This document shows positions 20,586-30,582 of a stretch of 64,000 nucleotides of DNA, one piece after another; the stretch's first letter is position 1; every line of letters begins with the position of its first letter. Location of the stretch: contig NZ_JAMQPR010000001.1 in NCBI RefSeq assembly GCF_026151345.1, positions 1,036,231 to 1,100,230 of the forward strand, written 5' to 3'. This DNA comes from Leptospira paudalimensis (GTDB lineage: Bacteria > Spirochaetota > Leptospiria > Leptospirales > Leptospiraceae). Under the pieces are notes generated by a model. That model was not told the origin of the DNA, did not search any database, and saw only the letters and a list, made by a program, of their open reading frames with translations. Made by a program: the position numbers and the translations under genes.

Positions 20586-21572
20586 ATGAAACACAAAAAT
20601 ACCAAAATCCTAACTTTAATAGCGCTGAGCTCGGTTGCACTCATCGGTTTTGCACAAGCACAATACAAAGTATCCAATGGAGTGGCAACACCTGTTGGAA
20701 ACGATATTGGAGCTTTAGAACTAAAAGCGATTACCATTGAATCTTGGGACAATCCAGTCGCTTCCGCACCATATGGTTGGGAAGTTTTCACCGATAAAGA
20801 CGGTGTGAACAAAGATGGATCGGGAGACATGAAGTACGATGAAAACAATAAGTATTCACCCGTACTCAATGACTCTGTGAAGTCCCCACTCGTAATGAGA
20901 GAAGTGAAATTAGTGCCAGGAAAACCAGGTGACGTAAAGAACGTAGATGCTGGGAATGCAAAGGTATTGGCAGTCAAATTCCAATTTACCTTTCCTGGAA
21001 ACAACATCGTAACAGTTCGTCCCCCTCGTGCACCTGAATACGAAATCACAAGAGCTCGTCCATATATTGACGCAGACAACAAAAAGAAATTGGAAAAGGT
21101 GTATGGAATTGAAGCACCTGGAAATGTAAAAGCAATTTCTGTTTGGGTTCTTGGCCGTGGAAATGAATACGACTTGGAAGGTTGGTTAGAGGATTATAAT
21201 GGCAATAGCCATATTTTCCCTTTCGGATCCCTTGACTTTGTCGGATGGAGACCACTCCATATCATTATTCCTCCAGGAATCCCTCAAGAAGCAAATGCTT
21301 TTCCTGCAACGAGAAACTTGATCTTCAAACAGTTCAAAATTCGTTCCAGACACAATACAGGACCTGAAACCGTGTATCTTTTCTTTGATGAACTTCGTGT
21401 CCTAGCAGATACATTTGAAGTTCACTTTGATGGAGCAAACCTAGACTTTGATGAAGAGGATTGTAAAAACAAAGTGAAGTTGGAGCAAATGCTCCAAAAA
21501 TCGGGAGCAATCTCCACTGGCGCAAAAGTGCGTGATTGTGGGGGAAGTAACGGTTCTTCCCAAAACAAATAG
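20586..21572 (+). CDS. flaA1: flagellar filament sheath protein FlaA1
   Basis: A 328-residue FlaA paralogue. The ATG at 20586 follows GGGA and starts a standard signal peptide (Lys-His-Lys, hydrophobic core, Ala-Gln-Ala cleavage near residue 26). It shares with FlaA2 the block [23 protein letters not shown] and the closing LFFDELRV, and adds an acidic insert and a C-terminal extension with two cysteines. In Leptospira FlaA1 and FlaA2 shape the flagellum on one face of the filament. A strong terminator follows, so flaA2-flaA1 end one transcript. Confidence 0.94.
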   Translation: MKHKNTKILTLIALSSVALIGFAQAQYKVSNGVATPVGNDIGALELKAITIESWDNPVASAPYGWEVFTDKDGVNKDGSGDMKYDENNKYSPVLNDSVKSPLVMREVKLVPGKPGDVKNVDAGNAKVLAVKFQFTFPGNNIVTVRPPRAPEYEITRARPYIDADNKKKLEKVYGIEAPGNVKAISVWVLGRGNEYDLEGWLEDYNGNSHIFPFGSLDFVGWRPLHIIIPPGIPQEANAFPATRNLIFKQFKIRSRHNTGPETVYLFFDELRVLADTFEVHFDGANLDFDEEDCKNKVKLEQMLQKSGAISTGAKVRDCGGSNGSSQNK

Positions 21573-21609
21573 ATCCCTTTTCACTCCAAGGGAATCTACT
21601 TGGACCAGG

Positions 21610-21637
21610 AAAACCCAGCCAATCGGCTGGGTTTTTT
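21610..21637 (+). terminator. rho-independent terminator after flaA1
   Basis: The inverted repeat AACCCAGCC / GGCTGGGTT with a four-base loop (aatc) runs into six T residues, 38 bases after the flaA1 stop. Confidence 0.95.
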
Positions 21638-21776
21638 GGCTTTACAGAATCGAACGGACCTGGAAAATGAACCCTAGGACTGTTCTTTTCGCGGATTCAT
21701 CGCTAAATTTACCGTAACAACTTTATAGGAACTATGAACACCCTTTATTGGAAATACGAAGAGGGAGATTCTTTTC

Positions 21777-24542
21777 ATGCCTGAGACTATTACCGAAGAC
21801 AAATCAAACAAAATTGCCGATAACGACAAACTAACACCTCTATTTAATGAGGAAATTTATGTTCGTGCTGATGCAGGAACGGTGCCCGTTTCTAAATTCA
21901 AAATCTTTGACGATGTCATTGATGCATATAAGGCAGAAAATCGTTTAGCAGAAGCTAAACAAAAAATCGAAGACCATTTCAAAGAACACCCTGAATCAAT
22001 CTCCGCCAAATACATGTTAATGATCATTTCTTTCATGGAAGATTCCATGGGTGATGCGAATTTGGTGAAGAACATTTTGGATTCTTTTAAAGCACATGCA
22101 AAATGGACTATCATTGAATACATTACTGATTCTATTTTACGTTTTGGAGACCATAGGCTTGCTCTCCGAGTGAAAGCAGAAGCGCTTGATAAACTTAAAA
22201 AAAATAAAGAACTCAAAGTTGTTTTAGAAAAATTAGCAAAACAAGACCGCAAAAATCCTGAGATCGCAAAGAAGTATGGATTCTCCATTATGGAAGAAGA
22301 CAAACAAAAAGCGATGTCTTATCTCAAACTTGCGGTTGAGATGTATGCAAAAAACAAAGAATACGTTCCGATGGAAGAAATTTGGCCTACCATCGTTCAA
22401 AACAATTATGAAGACGTAGCCTTTTTTGACAAAATTGAAAGGATCCTGCTCGGCCAAAGAGAAAAAACTCGGTTAGTTGGTCTTCTTTACCCAATTGTTG
22501 AGCCTTTTAAGGCAATGGAAGATTGGGATCATGTTATTTACTTCTTAAAGAAAATTTTAGAACACGAACCTGCTTCTCAAAAAGCAAGAAACGAACTCAT
22601 TCGTTCTTACAAACAAAAATATGCGGCTCACTCGTTGCTTGAAGACTTCCTCAAGATGAGTGAACTTGGAAACAACCGTAAGCCTGTTAAACTTTGTATC
22701 ACTAATTTCGAACGTAACATTGTGTTTGATACTGGTAACTATGTAATGCATAGAAACTGGGGTGTTGGTAAAATTACATCCATCTCTCAAACGGGAGATT
22801 CTATCTTTGTTGATTTTGAAGAAAAGAAAGACCACAAACTTTCGATCCAAATGGCGATCACTTCTCTCAAACCATTGAAGAAAGATCATATTTGGGTACA
22901 ACACTACGAAGATAAAAAAGGCATCACTACCATGTTCCAAGAGAACTTGGCTGAATTCCTCAAACAACTCCTCACTTCTTACGAAAACCGAATGCTCATT
23001 TCTGATATGAAGAATGAACTCATTGGAACTTTTTTGAAAGCAGATGAGTGGTCAAAATGGTGGGCAAAAGTCAAAACCGTTCTCAAAAAAGAAGCCAACA
23101 TCGGAATGAATCCTAAGAAAAAGGATGAAGTGGTTTACCATGAAAAACCGATCACTCACTCCGAAACTCTCACGCAAAAATTCCAAGCTAGCAATGATGT
23201 GAATAAAAAATTGGAAATCGCAATGGAAGCAGTGCGTGATTCTGATGAAGCTGCTGAAGCTGGTGAATTTTTTATCTCCCATTATGTGGAAGAAGAATCA
23301 GCAAGAGATATCATACGCAAAATTTCTGCTTACCTTTATTTGGAAGAAGCAGGAAAAGCTTGGCCAACGGAAGAGTTTTCTCATAAAATCCGTGAACCAG
23401 AATTAAAAACCCTCATCCAAACTTTAACAAAAGAAGATGCTCTAAAAATTTCTAAGTCCTTAGAAAACACAGATATCAAAAAAGGGTTTAAAGATCTCAT
23501 TCGTGCGCACCACCCAGAAGCAATCAATATCCTCATTGGATTACTTTTCGAAGTTCCAGTGAAGGTTAACAGATCTGTATTCCAAAACTTGGTAGCTGAT
23601 GAAAAGTATGCTGAACTCAATTTGTTTGTAGAAACTGTCTCTAACAAATCAAAAGAGAACCCTGAAGTTTTCCTTTGGGTAGCAAAATCGATTTTATCTC
23701 ATACTTGGAAATTTGATTGGTTAAAGGTAAGTGAAGAAGACTTAGTTCTTCGTGTATTCCGTATCTTAAAACCTCTAGCCAAAATTGAGGACAAGGGAAC
23801 CAAACTCAAAAACCAAGCAATGGACATTTTGTTCGGAAAAGACAATAGCCTTCTTCGTGACATCTTAACCAATGCAGACGATGAGTATGTTCGTAAATTG
23901 TTTGCTCTATTCAAAGAAGTTCCTTATGTGACTGATTTAGAAAAAGACCAATTGTATGCTCTCATTAATGAACTCAAACCAAACATTGTATGGGATGAGT
24001 ATGATTCAGAAGAAGATGCAGATGATGATCCGTTAGCAAACCTTCCGAACGATGTGGTTCTTGTAACAAGACGCGCATTTAATGGAAAAAAACTTGAATT
24101 TGAACACCTTGTAAATGTTGAGATGGCTGAGAACTCTCGTGATATCGGTGAGGCCCAAGAAAAAGGGGACTTACGTGAGAACGCAGAATACAAAGCAGCG
24201 ATGGAAAAACAAGCACAACTCCAAGCAGCAATTAAACGTTTAGAAGCAGAACTAAAAAGTGCTCGTATCTTAGATTTAAGTGATGTGAAAACAGAAAAAG
24301 TAGGAATTGGAACCACAGTTCGTTTGAAAAACAAACAAACTGGTGAAGTTGTCACTTACTCTATCTTAGGTGCATGGGATGCTGATACTGAAAAGAATAT
24401 CATTTCTTACCAATCACCACTTGCGAAGTCTTTACTAGGTAAACACACTGGCAACGAAGCGACTCTTGTTTTCGGTGCAACAGAAACTGTATACGAGGTA
24501 TTGGATATCGCTCGTTACTCAATGACTGGACAGGAAGCCTGA
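21777..24542 (+). CDS. greA: GreA-type elongation factor with a long helical N-terminal extension
   Basis: A 921-residue protein, against about 160 for ordinary GreA. The last 160 residues are a full GreA: the coiled coil with NSRDIGEAQEKGDLRENAEY, whose acidic tip rescues backtracked RNA polymerase, and the C-terminal FKBP-like domain (VGIGTTVRL, GAWDADTEKN, PLAKSLLGK). The first 750 residues are alpha-helical with TPR-like units and charged segments, and include a small beta-rich patch (NWGVGKITSISQTGDSIFVDF, about 325) like a CarD or Tudor element. Long GreA proteins of this plan are known in spirochaetes. The ATG at 21777 has GAGGGAG upstream. It overlaps the convergent M23 gene by 28 bases. 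Confidence 0.93.
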   Translation: MPETITEDKSNKIADNDKLTPLFNEEIYVRADAGTVPVSKFKIFDDVIDAYKAENRLAEAKQKIEDHFKEHPESISAKYMLMIISFMEDSMGDANLVKNILDSFKAHAKWTIIEYITDSILRFGDHRLALRVKAEALDKLKKNKELKVVLEKLAKQDRKNPEIAKKYGFSIMEEDKQKAMSYLKLAVEMYAKNKEYVPMEEIWPTIVQNNYEDVAFFDKIERILLGQREKTRLVGLLYPIVEPFKAMEDWDHVIYFLKKILEHEPASQKARNELIRSYKQKYAAHSLLEDFLKMSELGNNRKPVKLCITNFERNIVFDTGNYVMHRNWGVGKITSISQTGDSIFVDFEEKKDHKLSIQMAITSLKPLKKDHIWVQHYEDKKGITTMFQENLAEFLKQLLTSYENRMLISDMKNELIGTFLKADEWSKWWAKVKTVLKKEANIGMNPKKKDEVVYHEKPITHSETLTQKFQASNDVNKKLEIAMEAVRDSDEAAEAGEFFISHYVEEESARDIIRKISAYLYLEEAGKAWPTEEFSHKIREPELKTLIQTLTKEDALKISKSLENTDIKKGFKDLIRAHHPEAINILIGLLFEVPVKVNRSVFQNLVADEKYAELNLFVETVSNKSKENPEVFLWVAKSILSHTWKFDWLKVSEEDLVLRVFRILKPLAKIEDKGTKLKNQAMDILFGKDNSLLRDILTNADDEYVRKLFALFKEVPYVTDLEKDQLYALINELKPNIVWDEYDSEEDADDDPLANLPNDVVLVTRRAFNGKKLEFEHLVNVEMAENSRDIGEAQEKGDLRENAEYKAAMEKQAQLQAAIKRLEAELKSARILDLSDVKTEKVGIGTTVRLKNKQTGEVVTYSILGAWDADTEKNIISYQSPLAKSLLGKHTGNEATLVFGATETVYEVLDIARYSMTGQEA

Positions 24543-26326
24543 AGGTCTTCCCTCCAACCATTTGTAGAAATTAGATCCAAAAACGGTTCGGAATTGTTTC
24601 CGGCAAAATCAGATGCCTTAACTTCCAAAAGAAGATAAGGCCTTTCTTTTTGTAAACTCTTGGGAATCAAAACCCTGATGGCACTCCTATCAGGATCGTA
24701 TTCATACGGAAAACTTTGCCCATCTACCAGTAGTTCTACATTGGTTCGAAATCCGCTCCCCAAATCCGATAATCCATAGTATTTTTCTTCCAGACAGTGG
24801 TTTCGTACTTCTGGTAGTTCAATGTATCTTGCAATTGATGTCATAGGAAAAACGTTAGGTGGTGTTTCGTCTGATAGAACCATAAGAAAACCAACTTTTG
24901 TTAATTTGAAACTAAAACCGTTGGGTTTTCGTTTTGGTTGTATGCCTTGGAATTTACCGATGGAAGAATCAAAAAAATATAAAGAATCTTTGATAGAAGG
25001 AGTAAATCCTAAATTCATCTCTCCTTGGCCTTCGCCTTTCCAACTCATTCGTTTGGTATCAACTTGGTAAATTTTGCCTTTTAATGGAAGTCCTTTGGGA
25101 ATTTTAAACGGAATTTCCTTTTCGAGTATCTCTGTAATGAGTAAACTTCCTTCACCAGAAATTTCAGCTTTTGTTAGATCAATGGAGATAACACCATCCA
25201 ATGATTTGTATTTGTTTCCTGTTTTTTTGCTAATTGGTTTTGTGCTGAGATCTGGTGTTTGTTCTTCATGGATGAGGTCAAAAAATACAGAAGATACATT
25301 TCCTGTAGCATCCCGTAAGGAGGCCTGGACTTGGACCTTATCTTTTTTCGGAAACGAACTAAGATTAATTGAATAACCTTCCTCTTTGAAGAGTTTTGGT
25401 TGTTCATACATATGATAAAAATAAACAGGTGGTGACAACGAAGATCGATTTATATCGTAAAATTGGTGTTTTTGTGATTTATCTTCAAAGGACAAAAAAT
25501 CAAAGTTTCGTGAGAAAACGGATTTCCCGTTCACCAATAAATCCATTCCATACACATTGTTTTTGTTTCTAGATCGAATTTTGTCATAACCGCTTAATCG
25601 GATTCGAATTTTGCCTGTTAGTTGGATCGAAGTGAATTTATCTCCTTGTTCTGTATACAATTCAAACTTCCCTTTCCCAATTTCTTTTGCATTGAGGAGG
25701 AGAGGTTTTTCTAATCCGTCTCCTTCTAAAAACATAGATATGATAGTGGGGGGAGTGACATCCTTTTGGTGGATTTCAGCAAAGTAGAGCGGATTGATAT
25801 TTCCTTTTTCGGACCTAAATTCTAAATGAAGGTGAGGAGGGCCAGATCCTGTTTCCCCTGTTTTTCCAATGGCATTCCCCTTTTTGGTAACAAACATTCC
25901 TGGTGGAAGTTTGAGTTGGAATCCTGTTGGGTCTCCCATCAGGAGTAAGGCTCTTCTTAAGAGTTCTAATTCATACAAGGTTCCGCCAAAGGAGTGTAAG
26001 TGGGCATACTTTGATTTGATTTTGTATTTAGGATTGTATAAATTTAATGAAAGTCCATAACCTGTTTTGGAATAACTGATTTCTTCCACATAACCGTCAA
26101 AAGTGGCTAGGATATTGTGGCCGTTTAAGCCATAGGATTTAAAGTCTGAACCTAAATGTAGGTTATGGTTTCTGATTTCCGCAAAAGTTCCTGAAACAGG
26201 AGAATAATAGGGTAACGGAAATCCAACTTCTGAATGAGGGATTTCTGGAATTTTTGTTTCCGCAAATAAGGTGGGTGCCAAAAAAACTAAGGATAGTCCA
26301 AACGTAAAAATCTCTCTAGGCCGCAT
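24515..26326 (-). CDS. secreted M23-family (LytM) peptidase
   Basis: A 603-residue exported protein with a signal peptide (cleavage near Phe-Ala, residue 22). The LytM domain lies near the N terminus (about 35-180): zinc ligands in HNLHLGSDF (His and Asp) and in PPHLHLEF. The glycine-rich turn GKTGETGSGPP is also typical. The long C-terminal part (about 190-603) is beta-rich, like Ig-type or bacterial surface domains, and may anchor or position the enzyme. It probably cuts peptidoglycan cross-links or regulates an amidase. The two outer ligands are present, so activity is plausible. Confidence 0.9.
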   Translation of the reverse strand: MRPREIFTFGLSLVFLAPTLFAETKIPEIPHSEVGFPLPYYSPVSGTFAEIRNHNLHLGSDFKSYGLNGHNILATFDGYVEEISYSKTGYGLSLNLYNPKYKIKSKYAHLHSFGGTLYELELLRRALLLMGDPTGFQLKLPPGMFVTKKGNAIGKTGETGSGPPHLHLEFRSEKGNINPLYFAEIHQKDVTPPTIISMFLEGDGLEKPLLLNAKEIGKGKFELYTEQGDKFTSIQLTGKIRIRLSGYDKIRSRNKNNVYGMDLLVNGKSVFSRNFDFLSFEDKSQKHQFYDINRSSLSPPVYFYHMYEQPKLFKEEGYSINLSSFPKKDKVQVQASLRDATGNVSSVFFDLIHEEQTPDLSTKPISKKTGNKYKSLDGVISIDLTKAEISGEGSLLITEILEKEIPFKIPKGLPLKGKIYQVDTKRMSWKGEGQGEMNLGFTPSIKDSLYFFDSSIGKFQGIQPKRKPNGFSFKLTKVGFLMVLSDETPPNVFPMTSIARYIELPEVRNHCLEEKYYGLSDLGSGFRTNVELLVDGQSFPYEYDPDRSAIRVLIPKSLQKERPYLLLEVKASDFAGNNSEPFLDLISTNGWREDLQASCPVIE

Positions 26327-26450
26327 GGGAAAAGTAGAAACCTACCACATACTTTGTCATGCCTTTCCTTAAGGAAAAGGAAATTCTCTATGGTTTCGAT
26401 TCCCTTGACAAACTAGACTTGAGACCTAGTATGACAGGGAACAAATTCCC

Positions 26451-27002
26451 ATGAAACAAGGTGTCATCATTTTACTCTTTCTTACCGTCTCTGGCTGTTC
26501 TTTTCTATTTAAGGAACCAGGTAGACCACCAAAAATCGATGGAGTTCCCGTACCTGATTCCAAAAGACTTTTGTACATTCAAAATGTAAGAAACAATACC
26601 TATTCACCAGGGATGCACACGAGACTCACACAAATGATCATGGAAGAGATTGATCGCAGAGGTAGGTTCATCACAACTCGTGAAAAAACTCTCGCGAAAT
26701 ACCGCTTGTATGCGGAAATTGTCCACTACCAAAAAGTGGGGGATCTCATGGATTTGGCTGACCAACAAATCACCTCTGAATTATTTGTGGTCACGCGAGT
26801 GGAAATTATTGAAGCCGAAACAGGAGTCAAAATTCCCATGGAACGAAGTGAAATTCCGGGAAGAGTGCATTTTTCTACCCAAATTGGGTACAGAGAATCA
26901 GAATTGGAAGCTCAAAATCGATTGTTACGTGTGATGGCCCTTCGGATAGCGGAAGAAGCAGAAAGGGCTTGGTATTATTCTCTCTCTGGTGTATTGAATT
27001 AA
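26451..27002 (+). CDS. LptE-like outer-membrane lipoprotein
   Basis: A 183-residue lipoprotein with a signal peptide ending in Thr-Val-Ser-Gly-Cys (Cys near residue 16). The pattern IQNVRNNTYSPGMHTRLTQ, then REKTLAKYRLYAEIVHYQKV, fits the LptE family, which plugs the LptD barrel during lipopolysaccharide export: a conserved small strand, a helix leading into a beta sheet, and a second helix near the C terminus. LptD is not nearby. The assignment is by pattern only; a related DUF4136-type lipoprotein is the alternative. Confidence 0.6.
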   Translation: MKQGVIILLFLTVSGCSFLFKEPGRPPKIDGVPVPDSKRLLYIQNVRNNTYSPGMHTRLTQMIMEEIDRRGRFITTREKTLAKYRLYAEIVHYQKVGDLMDLADQQITSELFVVTRVEIIEAETGVKIPMERSEIPGRVHFSTQIGYRESELEAQNRLLRVMALRIAEEAERAWYYSLSGVLN

Positions 27003-27027
27003 TTTATTTATTTAGGAGATCTAACCC

Positions 27028-27507
27028 TTGCAAAACGATCCTATTTCCAATGAAGACACAAAAAAAGAGATGCTCGCCTTTGAAGAATATCTCAAAGAAA
27101 AAGGTTTAAAAATTACAAACCAACGTTTGTTAGTTGCGCAAAAGATTTTTTCTTCTCATAACCACTTTACAGCGGAAGGTTTGCTCGACGAACTGAAAGA
27201 CAATAAAGACCGAATTTCAAAGGCTACCATCTACCGAATCCTTGCGATTATGGTAGAAGCTGGGCTTCTCGAAGAACATGACTTCGGCAAAGATTATAAA
27301 TATTACGAACACATCATTGGCCACGAACACCATGACCATATCATTTGTATGCAATGTGGTCGAATCGTTGAGTTCATCGACGAACGTATTGAAGAATTAC
27401 AAAACAAAGCAGCTTCTGAAAATGGGTTTACCATCACTGGGCATAGTTTGAATATTTTCGGGAATTGTTTGAACTTTGCAACCTGCGAACATAAGAACAA
27501 AAAGTAG
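27028..27507 (+). CDS. fur: Fur-family metal-responsive repressor
   Basis: A 159-residue Fur-family regulator. The winged helix (about 15-90) contains the recognition segment [20 protein letters not shown]; the dimer and metal domain has [13 protein letters not shown] and [10 protein letters not shown]. Only one CxxC pair (Cys-Met-Gln-Cys) is seen, and the second structural zinc pair is replaced by Cys-Leu-Asn-Phe-Ala-Thr-Cys near the end. Whether it senses iron, zinc, manganese or peroxide cannot be told. The start is TTG at 27028 with AGGAG ten bases upstream. Its stop TAG overlaps the GTG start of tgt by one base. Confidence 0.88.
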   Translation: MQNDPISNEDTKKEMLAFEEYLKEKGLKITNQRLLVAQKIFSSHNHFTAEGLLDELKDNKDRISKATIYRILAIMVEAGLLEEHDFGKDYKYYEHIIGHEHHDHIICMQCGRIVEFIDERIEELQNKAASENGFTITGHSLNIFGNCLNFATCEHKNKK

Positions 27508-28622
27508 TGACTTCGATATTTAAAGAAGGAGTCTATGATACCGGCTCCTATGCAAGGACTGGTACATTAACTTTAGGTGGGGTTCAAATCCCAACACCGA
27601 TTTTTATGCCGGTTGGTACTCGGGGAAGTATCAAGTCACTTACTTCCGAAGACATAAATGAGCTGGGTTATGAACTCATCCTTGCCAATACTTACCATCT
27701 GTATTTAAAACCAGGGAAAGAAGTTTTGGACCACTTCGCAGGTCTCAAATATTTCATGTCTTACAAAAAAGCATTACTCACTGACTCTGGCGGGTTCCAA
27801 GTTTTTAGTCTTGCGAGTCTCTTTAAATTTGAAGACGACGGTGTTCGATTCCAATCCCATATTGATGGGAGTTATCATAAATTTACACCTGCCTCTGTCA
27901 TTGATGTGCAACGCTCCATTGGTTCTGATATCATGATGGTACTCGACGACTGTGCCCCATACGGAAGTGATACCAAACGTTTGGAACTTGCCCTCGAAAG
28001 AACACATAGATGGGCCAAAGAATCCTATCAGTATTGGATGGAGAATCCGAATGGGCAAAATGTATTCCCAATTGTGCAAGGTGGGGTGAACGAATCTTTG
28101 CGTCTTAGGAGCTTAGAAACCCTTCAAAACATAGCTTTCCCTGGGATCGCCATTGGGGGACTCAGTGTTGGGGAACCAAGGCCGGAATACATTCGCATTT
28201 TGGAATGTATGGCACCCTATTTGGACAAACAGAGGCCACATTACCTGATGGGTGTTGGAACTGTTGTGGACATCCTAGAAGGAGTCAAAAACGGGATCGA
28301 TATGTTTGATTGTGTTTTGCCGACACGAAATGCAAGAAATGGCCAAGTATTTACATCTAGAGGCAAAATCAACCTACGAAATGAATCCCATCGATTGAGT
28401 GAGATGCCCATTGATCCAGAATGTGAATGTAAAGTATGTAAAACATATAGTCTAGGTTACATTCGTCATTTACATAAAGTAAAGGAATTAACAGCGTTTT
28501 CCTTATCCACCTACCATAACTTATTTTTTATGCAAAGCTTCATGGAAAAGATGCGAAAGTCCATAGAAACAGGCAATTTTAGGCCATTTTATGACCATTG
28601 GAAAAATTTGTTTGGTAGCTAA
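27507..28622 (+). CDS. tgt: queuine tRNA-ribosyltransferase
   Basis: A 371-residue tRNA-guanine transglycosylase that exchanges guanine-34 for the queuosine precursor in tRNAs with GUN anticodons. Typical segments are [10 protein letters not shown] (active-site Asp), [18 protein letters not shown], the nucleophile Asp in [14 protein letters not shown], and the zinc site [10 protein letters not shown] plus a later His. Length is standard. The GTG start at 27507 overlaps the fur stop, so translation is probably coupled to fur. Confidence 0.97.
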   Translation: MTSIFKEGVYDTGSYARTGTLTLGGVQIPTPIFMPVGTRGSIKSLTSEDINELGYELILANTYHLYLKPGKEVLDHFAGLKYFMSYKKALLTDSGGFQVFSLASLFKFEDDGVRFQSHIDGSYHKFTPASVIDVQRSIGSDIMMVLDDCAPYGSDTKRLELALERTHRWAKESYQYWMENPNGQNVFPIVQGGVNESLRLRSLETLQNIAFPGIAIGGLSVGEPRPEYIRILECMAPYLDKQRPHYLMGVGTVVDILEGVKNGIDMFDCVLPTRNARNGQVFTSRGKINLRNESHRLSEMPIDPECECKVCKTYSLGYIRHLHKVKELTAFSLSTYHNLFFMQSFMEKMRKSIETGNFRPFYDHWKNLFGS

Positions 28623-28632
28623 AATTATTAGG

Positions 28633-28661
28633 TTGACGTACCTATTTTTTTTGAATGCAAT
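28633..28661 (+). promoter_or_regulatory. candidate sigma-70 promoter for the STAS gene
   Basis: TTGACG (28633-28638), a 17-base spacer that is mainly T, and TGCAAT (28656-28661), 54 bases before the ATG. The -35 matches five of six and the -10 four of six positions. Confidence 0.45.
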
Positions 28662-28715
28662 TGTACCGTCATTTCTACATTGATTGTAGCTTCATTGAGG
28701 AGTCTCTAGACACAC

Positions 28716-29051
28716 ATGGAAATCACCAGAAGGGAAAAAGATAAAATCGTAGTACTCGATATTAACGGGGAAATCGACCTTTATAACGCGCCTGAGATCA
28801 AGGATGTAATTGCCAAATTGATCGAAGAACAAAAGTATTGCATCGTCATCAATCTCGAGAAGGTATCTTATATCGACTCTTCCGGAATTGGAGCTTTAAT
28901 TTCAAGTTTGTCCAACCTGAAAAAATACCAAGGTGGATTAAAGATCATCAACGTGGCAGGTTCTGTCCGTAAGGTATTTGAACTCACAAAGTTGACTTCA
29001 TTTTTTGAAATTTTCGATAGCGAAGACGAAGCAGTCACAGCTTTCAAATAA
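28716..29051 (+). CDS. STAS-domain anti-anti-sigma factor (SpoIIAA/RsbV-like)
   Basis: A 111-residue single STAS domain. It has the family pattern VVLDINGEIDLYNAPEIKD and the phosphorylation motif YIDSSGIGAL (Asp54-Ser-Ser-Gly57). In partner switching, the unphosphorylated form releases a bound target from an anti-sigma kinase and the kinase phosphorylates it on the serine. No kinase is adjacent; the GHKL proteins at 1541 and possibly 5824 are candidates in this window, but the genome probably has others. It is followed by a LysM lipoprotein 65 bases on. Confidence 0.92.
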   Translation: MEITRREKDKIVVLDINGEIDLYNAPEIKDVIAKLIEEQKYCIVINLEKVSYIDSSGIGALISSLSNLKKYQGGLKIINVAGSVRKVFELTKLTSFFEIFDSEDEAVTAFK

Positions 29052-29116
29052 AAGAGGAAGCGTATATGCGCTTCTCTCTTTTTTTCACCCCCCTACCAAA
29101 CATTAAGGAGTTTGTT

Positions 29117-30517
29117 ATGTTAAGAAAGAAAAAGACATCTGTCTTTCTCTCCGCTTTGGTATTGTTCTCAGCAGGTTTTGTAAACTGCTCCCAAGAACTA
29201 CCTCTCAAAGAATTAGCTTTGGCAAAATCTCAAGTAGAAAGAGCTGAAAGACTTTCCGCAGAAGAATATGCACCAGAAGAATACACTGAGGCGAAAAAAA
29301 GTTTAGTTTCTGCAAATGAATTTGCTGCTGAAGAAAAAGCATCGGACTCCAAAAAGAGTGCTGATTATGCAATTTCCAAAGCATATGATGCATTAGAAAA
29401 AACATTACCGAAGTTAGCTGCAAAATCAAGAGAAGAAGCAGTTGCTGCCATTGACGCAGCAGACGAAGCTTACGCTTCTGAATACACTCCAGAAGAATAT
29501 AAAAAGGCAGTGAGTGCAAGAGATGCAGGTGAAACCAAATTAGCACAAGCTGATGCTAGCCTTGCTTCTTACTTACGTGAAGATAAAGACGAAACTGCAA
29601 AAGAATTAAAAAGAACTGTTGCTTTACAAGAATATGAAGATGCTCATAACCAATTCCAAGAAGCGTCAAAAATCAGTTCAGACGCAAGGAAAGTTGCACT
29701 TGAGAAATCAGGTGGGGCACTTGTCAAATCTGCAGACGAAGTAGATGCATTACTCGACAAAGCAGCTTCTTATTCAAAAGCGGGAAACCCTGCCATTGAT
29801 GAAGAAAAAGCGAGAGTGGCTTCTGCAAGAGAAGACATTCAAGCAGGTAAATTAAAATCAGCGGACGAAAAAATCAAAGCTGCTCGATTGGCATCTGCAT
29901 CCTTATTGCAAGATTCAATTAAAGACCATGCAAAAAATCGCAATGCACAAGCACGTGAAGTGGTTGAAGATGCAAACGTTCGATTTGGTGAGTTAAATGC
30001 TGAAACCTATCTTAAATCAAATGCAAAAGAATCATATGCAAGCACACAAGAAAACCTTGGAGCTTCCAATGAATCTTTACAAGCATCTGGGAACTTATTA
30101 GAACAAGATAAGTTTGAGGATTCTATTGCTCAATCCGAAGAAGCAATCCGTTTGGCTGAAATTTCAATCGACCAAATCGAAACTCTCAAAGGAAAAAATA
30201 ACGTTGCTAAGAAAGATCGCAAAACAGTAGAAACAACTGAGACAACAACCACTGAAACAAAAGATACAAAAGCATCTTCTTCTCAAGTAGAAGAATTGTC
30301 TGGTGGTTGGAAACGATACACTGTAGAAAAATCTAATCCTGCAGATTGCCTCTGGAGAATCGCAGATCGTGAAGATATCTATAGTGATGCAAAACTTTGG
30401 CCACGTATTTTTGAAGCGAATCGTAAATCCATTCGTAACAAAAATCTAATCTATCCAAAACAAAAACTCAATATCCCACCAAAAACGGGAAAAATCGGAA
30501 AAGCTCCTAAACAATAA
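29117..30517 (+). CDS. lipoprotein with coiled-coil repeats and a C-terminal LysM domain
   Basis: A 466-residue lipoprotein. The ATG at 29117 has AAGGAG nine bases upstream; the earlier ATG at 29066 gives no signal sequence. The signal peptide ends in Ala-Gly-Phe-Val-Asn-Cys. The middle (about 30-395) is Ala/Glu/Lys-rich coil with a repeated unit of the form EYxPEEYxxA (twice, about residues 45-150), then a Thr-rich linker, and a LysM-like domain (about 410-460: NPADCLWRIADREDIYSDAKLWP, then IRNKNLIYPKQKLNIP). It probably links the outer membrane to peptidoglycan. The plan recalls the Leptospira lipoprotein LruA/LipL71, but I cannot confirm this. Confidence 0.85.
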   Translation: MLRKKKTSVFLSALVLFSAGFVNCSQELPLKELALAKSQVERAERLSAEEYAPEEYTEAKKSLVSANEFAAEEKASDSKKSADYAISKAYDALEKTLPKLAAKSREEAVAAIDAADEAYASEYTPEEYKKAVSARDAGETKLAQADASLASYLREDKDETAKELKRTVALQEYEDAHNQFQEASKISSDARKVALEKSGGALVKSADEVDALLDKAASYSKAGNPAIDEEKARVASAREDIQAGKLKSADEKIKAARLASASLLQDSIKDHAKNRNAQAREVVEDANVRFGELNAETYLKSNAKESYASTQENLGASNESLQASGNLLEQDKFEDSIAQSEEAIRLAEISIDQIETLKGKNNVAKKDRKTVETTETTTTETKDTKASSSQVEELSGGWKRYTVEKSNPADCLWRIADREDIYSDAKLWPRIFEANRKSIRNKNLIYPKQKLNIPPKTGKIGKAPKQ

Positions 30518-30540
30518 ACATTGTTTAGGTGATGTGAAAA

Positions 30541-30569
30541 AAGCTGTCGTAAAGACAGCTTTTTTTTTG
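30541..30569 (+). terminator. rho-independent terminator after the LysM lipoprotein gene
   Basis: AGCTGTC / GACAGCT with a five-base loop followed by nine T residues, 24 bases after the stop. Confidence 0.95.
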
Positions 30570-30582
30570 TCTAAATTATAGG

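Noticed and set aside
29205..29546. A 113-residue frame opposite the LysM lipoprotein
   Set aside because: Leucine- and glutamine-rich shadow of the Ala/Glu/Lys repeats on the other strand; no start signals.
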